A DNA stretch of 64,000 bases from Micromonospora chersina (GTDB taxonomy: Bacteria > Actinomycetota > Actinomycetes > Mycobacteriales > Micromonosporaceae), in the NCBI RefSeq assembly GCF_900091475.1, contig NZ_FMIB01000002.1, positions 4,030,001-4,094,000 on the forward strand. The letters run 5' to 3'. Below are positions 1-7,049 of the stretch, piece after piece. The position numbers and the translations under genes were made by a program. The notes under the pieces were generated by a model. The model made no database searches and was not told the origin of the DNA. It worked only from the letters and a program-made list of their open reading frames with translations. Numbering within the stretch: the stretch's first letter is position 1; every line of letters starts with the position of its first letter.

Positions 1-1
1 C

Positions 2-1444
2 GTCGGCGCCGGGCTGGGCGGGCTGGCCTGCGCGCTGCACCTGGCCGGCAGCGGCCGGCAGGTGACCGTGCTGGAACGCGAGCCGGTGCCGGGCGGGCGC
101 GCCGGCCGGCTCGGCGTCGACGGATACGAGTTCGACACCGGCCCGACAGTGCTCACCATGCCCGACCTGATCGCCGAGGCGCTCGGCGCGGTGGGCGAGG
201 ACCTGGACGACTGGCTCGACCTGACCCCGCTCGACCCGGCCTACCGGGCCTACTACCCGGACGGGTCGACGCTCGACGTCATCACCGACACCACCCGGAT
301 GGCCGCCGAGATCGCCCGGGTCTGCGGGCCCCGCGAGGCGGACGGCTACCTGCGCTTCGTCGACTACGCGCGGGACCTGTGGCGCTGGGAGCGGGCGGAC
401 TTCATCGAGCGCAACCTGGACGCTCCCACCGACCTGCTCACCGGCAACCTGCTCCGGTTGCTCGCCAACGGCGCCTTCCGGCGGCTCCAGACGAAGATCA
501 ACCAGTTCTTCCGCGACCCGCGTACCCAGCGGATCTTCTCCTTCCAGGCCATGTACGCCGGCCTCGCACCGCACGACGCGCTGGCCATCTACGCGGTCAT
601 CGCGTACCTCGACTCGGTGGCCGGGGTGTGCTTTCCGCGCGGCGGCATCCACGCGGTCTCCCGCGGCATGGCCGGCGCGGCGGAGAAGCACGGCGTGCAG
701 ATCCGGTACGGCACCACGGTGACCCGGGTCGAGACCGCGCACGGCCGGGCCACCGGCGTGGTCACCGCCGACGGCGAGTTCGTCCCGGCGGACGTCGTGG
801 TGCTCAACCCCGACCTGCCGGTCGCCTACCGCGACCTGCTGCCGGAGAGCCGGCAGCGCCGGCTCACCTACTCGCCCTCCTGCGTGGTGCTGCACGTCGG
901 TTCGACGCAGGGCTACCGCAGGATCGCTCACCACAACATCCACTTCGGACGGGCCTGGAAGGGCACGTTCGACGAGGTGATCCGCCGCGGTGAGCTGATG
1001 ACCGACCCGTCGCTGCTGGTGACGAACCCGAGCCGCACCGACCCGTCGGTGGCGCCGGCCGGGCGGCACACCTACTACGTGCTCGCCCCGGTGCCCAACC
1101 TCCACCGGGCGCCCTTCGACTGGCCCGGTGACCTGACCCACCGCTACGCCGACCAGCTCGTGGCGACCCTGGAGGAGCGCGGCTACGTCGGCTTCGGCGA
1201 CGGCATCGAGGTGCTGCGCGCGGTGACACCGGCCGACTGGGAGGCGCAGGGCATGGCCGCCGGCACCCCGTTCGCCGCCGCGCACAGCCTCTTCCAGACC
1301 GGCCCGTTCCGCCCCTCGAACCTGCACGGGACGCTCGGCAACGTGGTCTTCGTCGGCTCCGGCACCCAACCCGGGGTGGGCGTGCCGATGGTCCTGATCA
1401 GCGGCAAGCTCGCCGCCTCGCGGATCACCGGGACCATGTCATGA
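2..1444 (+). CDS. crtI: Phytoene desaturase (CrtI family), 5' truncated by window edge
   Basis: FAD-dependent desaturase that introduces double bonds into phytoene during carotenoid synthesis. The reading frame is open from base 2 and begins inside the dinucleotide-binding fold (GAGLGG, followed by a VLERE strand), so only a short N-terminus is missing. The substrate channel region and the family's C-terminal signature (PGVGVPMVLISGKLAASRI, near the end) are intact. The stop overlaps the next ATG in an ATGA, indicating translational coupling to the isopentenyl-diphosphate isomerase. The remaining carotenoid genes probably lie upstream of the window. Which desaturation product it makes cannot be read from sequence alone; a related oxidase of the same fold is the main alternative. 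Confidence 0.9.
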   Translation, partial: VGAGLGGLACALHLAGSGRQVTVLEREPVPGGRAGRLGVDGYEFDTGPTVLTMPDLIAEALGAVGEDLDDWLDLTPLDPAYRAYYPDGSTLDVITDTTRMAAEIARVCGPREADGYLRFVDYARDLWRWERADFIERNLDAPTDLLTGNLLRLLANGAFRRLQTKINQFFRDPRTQRIFSFQAMYAGLAPHDALAIYAVIAYLDSVAGVCFPRGGIHAVSRGMAGAAEKHGVQIRYGTTVTRVETAHGRATGVVTADGEFVPADVVVLNPDLPVAYRDLLPESRQRRLTYSPSCVVLHVGSTQGYRRIAHHNIHFGRAWKGTFDEVIRRGELMTDPSLLVTNPSRTDPSVAPAGRHTYYVLAPVPNLHRAPFDWPGDLTHRYADQLVATLEERGYVGFGDGIEVLRAVTPADWEAQGMAAGTPFAAAHSLFQTGPFRPSNLHGTLGNVVFVGSGTQPGVGVPMVLISGKLAASRITGTMS

Positions 1445-2046
1445 CGGCCCGGGAGAAGCATCTGGTCGAGCTGGTCGACGACGGCGGGCACGTGCTCGGC
1501 GAGACCACCGTGGCCACCGCCCACCAGCCGCCCGGCCGGCTGCACCGGGCGTTCTCGGTGCTGCTGGTCGACCCGCGGGGGCGGATCCTGCTCCAGCAGC
1601 GAGCCGCCGTGAAGACCCGGTTCCCGCTGCGCTGGGCCAACGCCTGCTGCGGCCACCCCCTGCCCGGGCAGTCGCTGGTCGAGGCCGCCAACCGCCGGCT
1701 CGCCGAGGAACTCGGCGTCGAGCCTGTCGACCTCACCGAGGTCGGGGTCTACGTCTACTACGCCGAGGACCCGGACACCGGCCGGGTCGAATTCGAGTAC
1801 GACCACGTGCTGCGCGCCGACGTGCCGGCCGACCTGCCCGTCCGGCCCGACCCGGACGAGGTGGCCACCCTGCGCTGGGTCGACCCGCACGAGCTGGAGC
1901 AGGAGCTGGACGCCGACCCCCGCGCGTACGCGCCCTGGCTCGGCGGGGTGGTGAACCGGCTGCTGCGGCCGGCCCGTCCCGCCGTCGACGCGGCCCGGGC
2001 GGGCGCGCCGGCCGACGAGGTACCGGAGCGGTCGGGTGGCGGATGA
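1441..2046 (+). CDS. idi: Isopentenyl-diphosphate delta-isomerase, type I
   Basis: Interconverts IPP and DMAPP, supplying prenyl units to the carotenoid pathway encoded next to it. The 201-residue length and NUDIX-like core match type I isomerases: a metal-binding NACCGHP segment (around residue 63) followed by the RRLAEELG helix, plus a YYAEDPDTGRVEFEYDHV segment containing conserved acidic residues. It starts with the ATG that overlaps the crtI stop. Its 3' end overlaps the GTG start of the downstream MerR-type regulator by 11 bases, so the three genes look like one transcript. The cytosolic enzyme needs a divalent cation. Confidence 0.93.
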   Translation: MTAREKHLVELVDDGGHVLGETTVATAHQPPGRLHRAFSVLLVDPRGRILLQQRAAVKTRFPLRWANACCGHPLPGQSLVEAANRRLAEELGVEPVDLTEVGVYVYYAEDPDTGRVEFEYDHVLRADVPADLPVRPDPDEVATLRWVDPHELEQELDADPRAYAPWLGGVVNRLLRPARPAVDAARAGAPADEVPERSGGG

Positions 2047-2983
2047 GGCGCTGAGCGCGGGGGCCGTCGCGCGCCGGCTAGGGGTCGCGGTCACCACGCT
2101 GCGCACCTGGCACCAGCGCTACGGCCTCGGCCCCGGCGAGCACGTGCCGGGACACCACCGGCGCTACACACCTGCCGACCTCGCGCGCCTGGAGATCATG
2201 CGGCGGCTCACCGCGGAGGGGGTCGCTCCCGCCGAGGCCGCCCGCTGGGCCCGGCAGGCGCCGGCCGTCCTGCCCGCCGAGCAGCTCGGGCCGAAGCGAC
2301 GGGACCCGGCGGTCCGGGACGGCGGCGGGACGACCATCCCGGTCGGCCGGGCCGGACCGGTGGCCCGTGGCATGGCCCGCGCCGCCATGCGGCTGGACTC
2401 GGTGGCGATCGGCGAGACCGTCGCGCACGCCCTCGCCACCGACGGCGTGGTACGGACCTGGGACGGGCTGCTCCGGCCGGTGCTCGCCGGCATCGGCGAA
2501 CGGCACGCCACCACCGGCGGGCTCGTCGAGGTGGAGCACCTGGTCTCCCGGTGCGTCTCCGAGGCGTTCGCGGCCATGGCCCGCTCGCACGCCATCGCCG
2601 GCCCGGCTCGGATCCTGCTCTCCTGCGCCGACGAGGAGCAGCACACGCTGCCCCTGGAGGCGCTGGCCGCCGCCCTGGCCGAGGCCGGGGTGGGCTACCG
2701 GATGCTGGGCGCGCGGGTGCCGGTGGCCGCCCTGCTCGAGGCCGTCAGCCGGACGGGCCCGGCGGCCGTGGTGCTCTGGTCGCACACCCGGGCCACGGCC
2801 GACCCGGACCAGCTCACCGCGGTGCTCGCCGCCCCGCGCCGGCCGCTGCTGGTGCTCGCCGCCGGGCCCGGCTGGCGGTCCGACACCCTCCCAGCCGGGG
2901 TGGTCCGGCCGGTGGACCTCGCGGAGGCGCTGTCGCTGGCCGTGGCGGTACGGGACTCCCTGGGCCAGTCGACGACAGGCTGA
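2036..2983 (+). CDS. MerR-family regulator with degenerate cobalamin-binding region (CarH/LitR-like)
   Basis: The N-terminal 70 residues form a MerR winged helix (AVARRLGVAVTTLRTWHQRY), followed by a helical cap and an alpha/beta C-terminal domain as in light-sensing CarH/LitR regulators of carotenoid genes. The CarH cap motif W-x9-EH appears as H-x9-EH (GERH through VEH). The cobalamin loop E-x3-D-x-H-x2-G reads C-x3-E-x-H-x2-P, so only its histidine is kept. It is the last gene of the carotenoid operon, which suits a pathway regulator. Whether it still binds adenosylcobalamin is doubtful. The start is GTG at 2036, overlapping idi; the next methionine lies too far into the DNA-binding fold. 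Confidence 0.82.
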   Translation: MADEALSAGAVARRLGVAVTTLRTWHQRYGLGPGEHVPGHHRRYTPADLARLEIMRRLTAEGVAPAEAARWARQAPAVLPAEQLGPKRRDPAVRDGGGTTIPVGRAGPVARGMARAAMRLDSVAIGETVAHALATDGVVRTWDGLLRPVLAGIGERHATTGGLVEVEHLVSRCVSEAFAAMARSHAIAGPARILLSCADEEQHTLPLEALAAALAEAGVGYRMLGARVPVAALLEAVSRTGPAAVVLWSHTRATADPDQLTAVLAAPRRPLLVLAAGPGWRSDTLPAGVVRPVDLAEALSLAVAVRDSLGQSTTG

Positions 2984-3058
2984 GGGGCCCTCCCCATTCG
3001 GCGCGGCGTCCACTACGGTCGGAAAGTCCCCCGACCCGACCCCCTCTCGGGAGCGACG

Positions 3059-3853
3059 ATGCGTCCACGCACCGTGCTGGCGTTCGCCCTCGGCCTGATG
3101 CTCCTCCTGGCCGGCTGCGGCGAGCCCGGCAAGACCCCGACCCAGGCCGGCGCCCCGCCGACCGCCTCGGCGGTCCCGACGCCGCCGAAGACGCCGACCC
3201 CGCGGCCCAGCCCGAGCCGCACCACCCCGCCGAAGCCGAAGCTGCGCCCGCTGCCGAAGACCCTGCCCGCCGGGCTGCACCGCAGCAGCGGCGACCGGGG
3301 CGTCGCGCTGACCTTCGACGACGGGCCGGACCCCCGGTACACCCCGCAGATCCTCGACCAGCTCCGGGCGGCCCACGTCACGGCGACCTTCTGCCTGGTC
3401 GGCAAGCAGGCCCGGCGCTACCCGCAACTGGTGGCGCGGATCGTCCGCGAGGGTCACCAGCTCTGCAACCACAGCTGGCGGCACGACATGAACCTCGGCC
3501 GGCGGCCACTCGCCGAGATCCGGGCCGACCTGGTCCGCACCAACCAGGCCATCCGGGCGGCCGCGCCGCACGCGCCGATCACCTGGTTCCGCCAGCCCGG
3601 CGGCCGGTGGACGGCCGAGGAGCTGACAGTGGCCCGCCAGCTCGGCATGCGCCCCCTGCACTGGAGCGTCGACCCGCAGGACTGGGACCACCCGCCGGCG
3701 GGAACGATCATCAAACGGGTGACGGCGGCGACCCACCACGGCTCGATCGTGCTGATGCACGACGCGGGCGGCGACCGGACCCAGACGATGGCCGCCTGCC
3801 GGCGCCTGATTCCCGACCTCAAGCGGCGGTACGGGATCTCCCGGCTCCGGTGA
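3059..3853 (+). CDS. Polysaccharide deacetylase (NodB domain) lipoprotein
   Basis: Predicted exported deacetylase acting on peptidoglycan or another N-acetylated glycan. Residues 1-20 are a signal peptide ending in a lipobox (LLAGC). A Pro/Thr-rich linker runs to about residue 70 and the NodB domain follows. Catalytic motifs are all present: TFDDGPD (general base and metal Asp), HSWRH (metal His pair), FRQPGG, a DPQDW segment and LMHDAGG (catalytic His). The 264-residue length is typical. The ATG has an upstream GGGAG. It is transcribed alone, ending in a hairpin at 3919-3948. The exact substrate is not predictable. Confidence 0.9.
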   Translation: MRPRTVLAFALGLMLLLAGCGEPGKTPTQAGAPPTASAVPTPPKTPTPRPSPSRTTPPKPKLRPLPKTLPAGLHRSSGDRGVALTFDDGPDPRYTPQILDQLRAAHVTATFCLVGKQARRYPQLVARIVREGHQLCNHSWRHDMNLGRRPLAEIRADLVRTNQAIRAAAPHAPITWFRQPGGRWTAEELTVARQLGMRPLHWSVDPQDWDHPPAGTIIKRVTAATHHGSIVLMHDAGGDRTQTMAACRRLIPDLKRRYGISRLR

Positions 3854-3918
3854 CACCGCGCCTGACCTGCGGTTTTACCCGGCGGTGTGCGGGTGGCCAT
3901 ACCGGTTTGGCCGACCCA

Positions 3919-3948
3919 GGAGGCATGGCATATGCTTCTCATGCCTCC
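3919..3948 (+). terminator. Hairpin after deacetylase gene
   Basis: Perfect 9-bp stem GGAGGCATG / CATGCCTCC with a 12-base loop that is itself nearly palindromic (GCATATGC). It lies 65 bases after the deacetylase stop and before the tRNA cluster. No T-run follows, as is common in actinomycetes. Confidence 0.55.
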
Positions 3949-4008
3949 GGCGGGGCCGGATGGGAGCAAGTCCGCTTGAAGTTGCGAGTGTGCAATGATG
4001 GCGGGGCC

Positions 4009-4081
4009 GCCCTCATCGTCTAGCGGCCCAGGACGCCGCCCTTTCAAGGCGGTAGCACGGGTTCGAATCCCGTTGGGGGCA
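4009..4081 (+). tRNA. tRNA-Glu (TTC)
   Basis: Complete cloverleaf of 73 bases. The acceptor stem GCCCTCA pairs with TGGGGGC. The anticodon stem CCGCC/GGCGG encloses loop CTTTCAA with anticodon TTC, and the T-arm reads GGGTTCGAATCCC. CCA is not encoded. It is first in a Glu-Asp-Phe cluster. Confidence 0.96.
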
Positions 4082-4114
4082 CGGTCCGGCTCACGCCGGA
4101 TGCAACACCAGCCA

Positions 4115-4188
4115 GGTCCTGTGGAGCAGTTGGAGTGCTCGCCGCCCTGTCAAGGCGGAGGTCGCGGGTTCAAGTCCCGTCAGGACCG
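4115..4188 (+). tRNA. tRNA-Asp (GTC)
   Basis: 74-base cloverleaf. The acceptor GGTCCTG pairs with CAGGACC and the discriminator is G. The anticodon loop is CTGTCAA (GTC) on a CCGCC/GGCGG stem, and the T-arm is GGGTTCAAGTCCC. It lies 33 bases after tRNA-Glu, so the two are probably co-transcribed. Confidence 0.96.
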
Positions 4189-4197
4189 CAAGCGCTG

Positions 4198-4222
4198 ACG
4201 CCGCGCCCTTCATGCGCGGCGT
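4198..4222 (+). terminator. Hairpin between tRNA-Asp and tRNA-Phe
   Basis: Perfect 9-bp stem ACGCCGCGC / GCGCGGCGT with a 7-base loop, beginning 10 bases after tRNA-Asp. It probably ends the Glu-Asp transcript. Confidence 0.6.
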
Positions 4223-4249
4223 TCTGCGTATCGGCCCGTGCGGTAGCAT
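4222..4249 (+). promoter_or_regulatory. Possible tRNA-Phe promoter
   Basis: A TAGCAT -10-like hexamer at 4244-4249 lies 16 bases after a weak TTCTGC -35-like hexamer at 4222-4227. Initiation would fall a few bases before tRNA-Phe. The upstream hairpin makes a separate promoter plausible. Seen by eye only. Confidence 0.35.
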
Positions 4250-4263
4250 GAGCCGAGCGGCAC

Positions 4264-4337
4264 GGCCAGGTAGCTCAGTTGGTACGAGCGTCCGACTGAA
4301 AATCGGAAGGTCGGCGGTTCGACCCCGCCCCTGGCCA
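4264..4337 (+). tRNA. tRNA-Phe (GAA)
   Basis: 74-base cloverleaf. The acceptor GGCCAGG pairs with CCTGGCC and the discriminator is A. The anticodon stem TCCGA/TCGGA encloses loop CTGAAAA (GAA), and the T-arm is GGCGGTTCGACCCCGCC. CCA is not encoded. An immunity-gene remnant follows. Confidence 0.96.
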
Positions 4338-4360
4338 CATAGCCTTTCGCCGGGCTACAG

Positions 4361-4394
4361 AGATCCCCACCAACGGCAACGTCGGTGGGGATCT
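4361..4394 (+). terminator. Strong hairpin after tRNA-Phe
   Basis: Stem AGATCCCCACC (4361-4371) pairs with GGTGGGGATCT (4384-4394). A short inner ACG/CGT pairing extends the stem. The distal strand ends in TTGCTGTTT. This is the likely terminator of tRNA-Phe. Confidence 0.75.
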
Positions 4395-4445
4395 TGCTGT
4401 TTGCGCCGTCACCTCGCAAGATCAGCGGCAGGACGGCCGACCGGA

Positions 4446-4739
4446 GACGAGGATGCCGCGGAAGACCCGCAGGAAGTCGGCCTGGGCTGGGACACCTACT
4501 GCCTGGTGGTCGATCCGGGGCAGGCCACGCACTACGGCGGGGTCCTCGAATGCGAGGTGACCGGTACGCGGCTGAGGCTCACCCTCACGAGCGAGGCGGC
4601 ACAGGAGCTCGCGCTCCCCACGGATGCCACCTTCGACCTGCAACTGAGCGCTGATCAGATTTCCATGCTCAAGCGTGGACTGACCCGGGTCCTCACCTCC
4701 GGCCGCAGGAACGCTCGACCCACGCTCCTGCTCCACTAG
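4446..4739 (+). pseudogene. Remnant of an Imm10-like immunity protein (C-terminal part only)
   Basis: A frame from about 4446 to the stop at 4739 encodes a plausible folded C-terminal region: acidic start (DEDAAEDPQE), then GLGWDTYCLVV, THYGGVLECEV and a terminal helix ending in LTRVL. I recognise this pattern from proteins annotated as Imm10-type immunity proteins in actinomycetes. The frame has no credible start or ribosome-binding site, and upstream it runs into the tRNA-Phe terminator, so the N-terminal half is missing. No partner toxin is nearby. I read it as a decayed fragment of a toxin-immunity locus beside a tRNA. A short functional gene with an unusual start cannot be excluded. Confidence 0.5.
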
Positions 4740-4754
4740 CGGGTCGGCGTGCGA

Positions 4755-4799
4755 ATCTTGGAGACTTTCCGTTCCCAGCCAACGGAAAGTCTCCAAGAT
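4755..4799. repeat. Long perfect inverted repeat (19-bp arms)
   Basis: ATCTTGGAGACTTTCCGTT at 4755-4773 is matched exactly by its complement at 4781-4799, with a 7-base loop. It is AT-richer than its surroundings. It could terminate transcription, but its length and perfection also resemble dispersed palindromic elements. A structurally similar element lies at 52875-52931. Confidence 0.85.
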
Positions 4800-4859
4800 C
4801 CGACCGGGCTGGCGTCGCGTCGGCGGCTGTCCGTGCGTGCCTGTCCTACCGTCGGCGGT

Positions 4860-5069
4860 ATGACGACGGTGCTGGTGTCTCTCGCGGTGTTCGTGGCGTT
4901 GCTGGTCGCGGTGGTCGCCTTCGTGAGCCGGCGGGACCGGAACAGGTCGTCGTCGTGCGAGGACCGGGCAGCGGTCCGCGACGCCGGTGCCGACCAGGCC
5001 CGGCACGAGGCCGAGCGCCACTTCGTACAGGGCCAGGCAGCGGGTCACCAGATGCCCCACAGCACGTGA
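4860..5069 (+). CDS. Small single-pass membrane protein
   Basis: 69 residues, ATG start at 4860. Residues 3-20 are a hydrophobic helix (VLVSLAVFVALLVAVVAFV), followed by a basic RRDRNR stop-transfer and a charged, Asp/Arg/His-rich tail with one cysteine. The likely topology is N-out, C-in. I do not recognise a family. It is transcribed away from the palindrome at 4755-4799 and converges on the VOC-family gene. Coding status rests on the sensible membrane topology and a start close to a purine-rich region, so it is tentative. Confidence 0.5.
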   Translation: MTTVLVSLAVFVALLVAVVAFVSRRDRNRSSSCEDRAAVRDAGADQARHEAERHFVQGQAAGHQMPHST

Positions 5070-5099
5070 ACGAGCGTCACGCCGGCCCTTAACCCCGGG

Positions 5100-5513
5100 C
5101 TACTCGGCGTAGGGCTGGTCCGTGCCCTGGTCGCTGTAGCCGAGGCTCCAGATGTAGCCGTCCGGGTCCGCGAAGGAGCCGCCGTACCCGCCCCACGGCA
5201 GGGCGCCGGCGGGCTTGAGGATCGTGGCCCCGGCCTTCTCGGCCTCCGCGATGATCTCGTCGACCCGCGCCTCACTGCGGACGACGTAGGTGAGGACCAG
5301 CCCGCTGAAGCCGCTGCCTTCCGGGTCGGCGCCCACCTGGCCGGCCAGGCCCTCGCGACCGTAGAAGCCGACGAGGGAGCCTCCGTCGGACTCGAAGAAC
5401 ACCGAGATGCCGTAGTCGTCCTTGATCTTCCAGCCGAGCCCCTCCGTGTAGAACTGCTTGGACCGGGCCAGGTCCCGGACGCCGAGCAGGATCGAGCTGA
5501 CGTTCGCCTTCAT
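5100..5513 (-). CDS. VOC (glyoxalase/bleomycin-resistance fold) protein
   Basis: 137-residue vicinal-oxygen-chelate protein with the usual paired beta-alpha-beta-beta-beta modules: an N-terminal SSILLGVRDLARSKQFY segment and a C-terminal GSFADPDGYIWSLGY signature, in which D/E and aromatic positions usually line the metal or ligand site. Such proteins act as dioxygenases, glyoxalase-like enzymes or drug-binding proteins; substrate is not predictable. I chose the ATG at 5513 because AAGGAG lies 8 bases upstream. Longer open frame upstream is low-complexity and lacks a matching start. Confidence 0.85.
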   Translation of the reverse strand: MKANVSSILLGVRDLARSKQFYTEGLGWKIKDDYGISVFFESDGGSLVGFYGREGLAGQVGADPEGSGFSGLVLTYVVRSEARVDEIIAEAEKAGATILKPAGALPWGGYGGSFADPDGYIWSLGYSDQGTDQPYAE

Positions 5514-5709
5514 GTCATGTCTCCTTGTGCCTGAGGAATGAGGTGCACGAGGAATGCGGTGCACGCGGACCACGCTACGAACGGCCCCGTCCCCGGTGCT
5601 TCTCGATTCCTGACCGGTTGGTCGCCGCTCGCCGCCCAGGTGACGTGCCTGCCGCCCCTCCGTGTGCACCACGCCCAACCCCGGGTCTGCCGGGGGCGGG
5701 CGGGCGAGT

Positions 5710-6936
5710 ATGAGCGGTATGGGACGTCCGGAAGGCGGTGAACGGAGTCAGGACCTGTTGCAGCGTCGCGAGGACGTGCGGCAGGCAAACTTCCTGGAAC
5801 TGTTCGTCGACCTGGTGCTGGTGTTCGCCCTGGCCGGCGTGGTCACCCGGGTCGCACGGGACATCGTCAGCGAGGACGTGGTCGTCCGGTGGCGGGCGAT
5901 GGCCTTCCTGCCGGTGCTGTCACTGCCGCTGATCTGGCTGTGGATCACGACCGCGCACATCACCAGCTGGTTCGACCCCCGCCGTCGCAAGATCCAGTGG
6001 ATAGTCCTGGCCAGCGCGTTCGGGCTGCTGATCATGTCGACGTCCCTGCCGTACGCGTTCGTGGGCCGCGGCTGGGCTTTCGTGCTGCCGTACGTGCTCC
6101 TGCTGTGCGGCCGGCCGCTCATCCTCATGCCGGCGCTGCGCGGGCACCCACTGCGGCAGCTCTACCTCCGGTCGCTGCTGTGGTGCGCGCTCTCGGCGGT
6201 GTTCTGGTTCGCCGGCGCGGCCGGCAGTGGCGGCTCCCGGGCCGCCCTGTGGGCGACCGCCGTGGTCATCGACTACCTGGGTGCCCAGCTGCGCTGGGCG
6301 GTGCCGGGGATGGCCCGTTCGCCGGTCAGCGCCTGGGCCACCGACAGCCGCCACCACCTGCCCGAGCGCTACCAGCAGTTCCTGATGATCGCCCTCGGGG
6401 AGAACGTGCTCGCCGTCGGCACCACGCTGACCAACCAGAAGGTCACCGTGGCGACCGCCGCCGGGCTGGTGGTGGCGTTCCTGGCGACGGTGCTGATGTG
6501 GCGGATCTACTTCTACCGCTCCGGCCAGGTGCTCGCCGAGACCGTCGCCGCGGCGGGAGACCGGGACGCGGCCGGCCTCGCCATCGGCACCGCCCACGTC
6601 GTCATGGTGCTCGGGATCGTGGCCACCGCCGTCGGTTTCGAGATCGTGCTGAAGCATCCGGACGGCGCACCGGAGCCGGCGTGGCTCCTGGCGAGCCTCG
6701 GTGGTCCGGCGTTGTTCCTCTACGGCCGCATCCGTCTGGAACGCGTCGTGTTCGACCGGCTGTCGCTCCGCCGGGTCGTCGCCATCGCCGCGCTTGCGGT
6801 TGCCGCCGTGCCCCTGCACCTCGCCCCGCCGCTGGCCGCAGGGGTCGTGGCCGCGCTCGTCCTGCTCGGCGTGGCCCTGGCCGACGCCCGCCACGCCGCC
6901 GGCCGCCCCCAGGAGCCCCCCTCCCCGGCGCACTGA
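5710..6936 (+). CDS. Low-temperature-requirement A (LtrA) family membrane protein
   Basis: About 408 residues with roughly ten to twelve hydrophobic segments. The N-terminal hallmark of the LtrA family is present: RQANFLELFVDLVLVFALAGV with charged residues inside the first membrane helix. The middle loop GERYQQFLMIALGENVLAVG-type segment (PERYQQFLMIALGENVL) matches too. The family is named after a Listeria cold-growth gene; its biochemical role is unknown. The start is uncertain: ATG at 5710 or 5719, both with weak ribosome-binding sites in a G-rich stretch. It is monocistronic. Confidence 0.82.
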   Translation: MSGMGRPEGGERSQDLLQRREDVRQANFLELFVDLVLVFALAGVVTRVARDIVSEDVVVRWRAMAFLPVLSLPLIWLWITTAHITSWFDPRRRKIQWIVLASAFGLLIMSTSLPYAFVGRGWAFVLPYVLLLCGRPLILMPALRGHPLRQLYLRSLLWCALSAVFWFAGAAGSGGSRAALWATAVVIDYLGAQLRWAVPGMARSPVSAWATDSRHHLPERYQQFLMIALGENVLAVGTTLTNQKVTVATAAGLVVAFLATVLMWRIYFYRSGQVLAETVAAAGDRDAAGLAIGTAHVVMVLGIVATAVGFEIVLKHPDGAPEPAWLLASLGGPALFLYGRIRLERVVFDRLSLRRVVAIAALAVAAVPLHLAPPLAAGVVAALVLLGVALADARHAAGRPQEPPSPAH

Positions 6937-7049
6937 CCCGCGAGCCACGAAAGGCCGGGCCGGCAGCTGAGGCCGTCAGGGTCAGGGGTACCGGCGGCTG
7001 GTCGCAACAGGTTCACGGACGCACCGCTCGGATGAGCTGGCCTCGCGGG

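Noticed and set aside
2078..3856. Very long open frame on the minus strand opposite the regulator and deacetylase genes
   Set aside because: High-GC shadow frame: His/Gly/Arg-rich low-complexity translation, no ribosome-binding site, and overlaps well-supported genes on the other strand.
4264..4740. tRNA-Phe as an integration site for a mobile element
   Set aside because: No integrase and no second copy of the tRNA 3' end were seen downstream; the immunity fragment alone is not enough.
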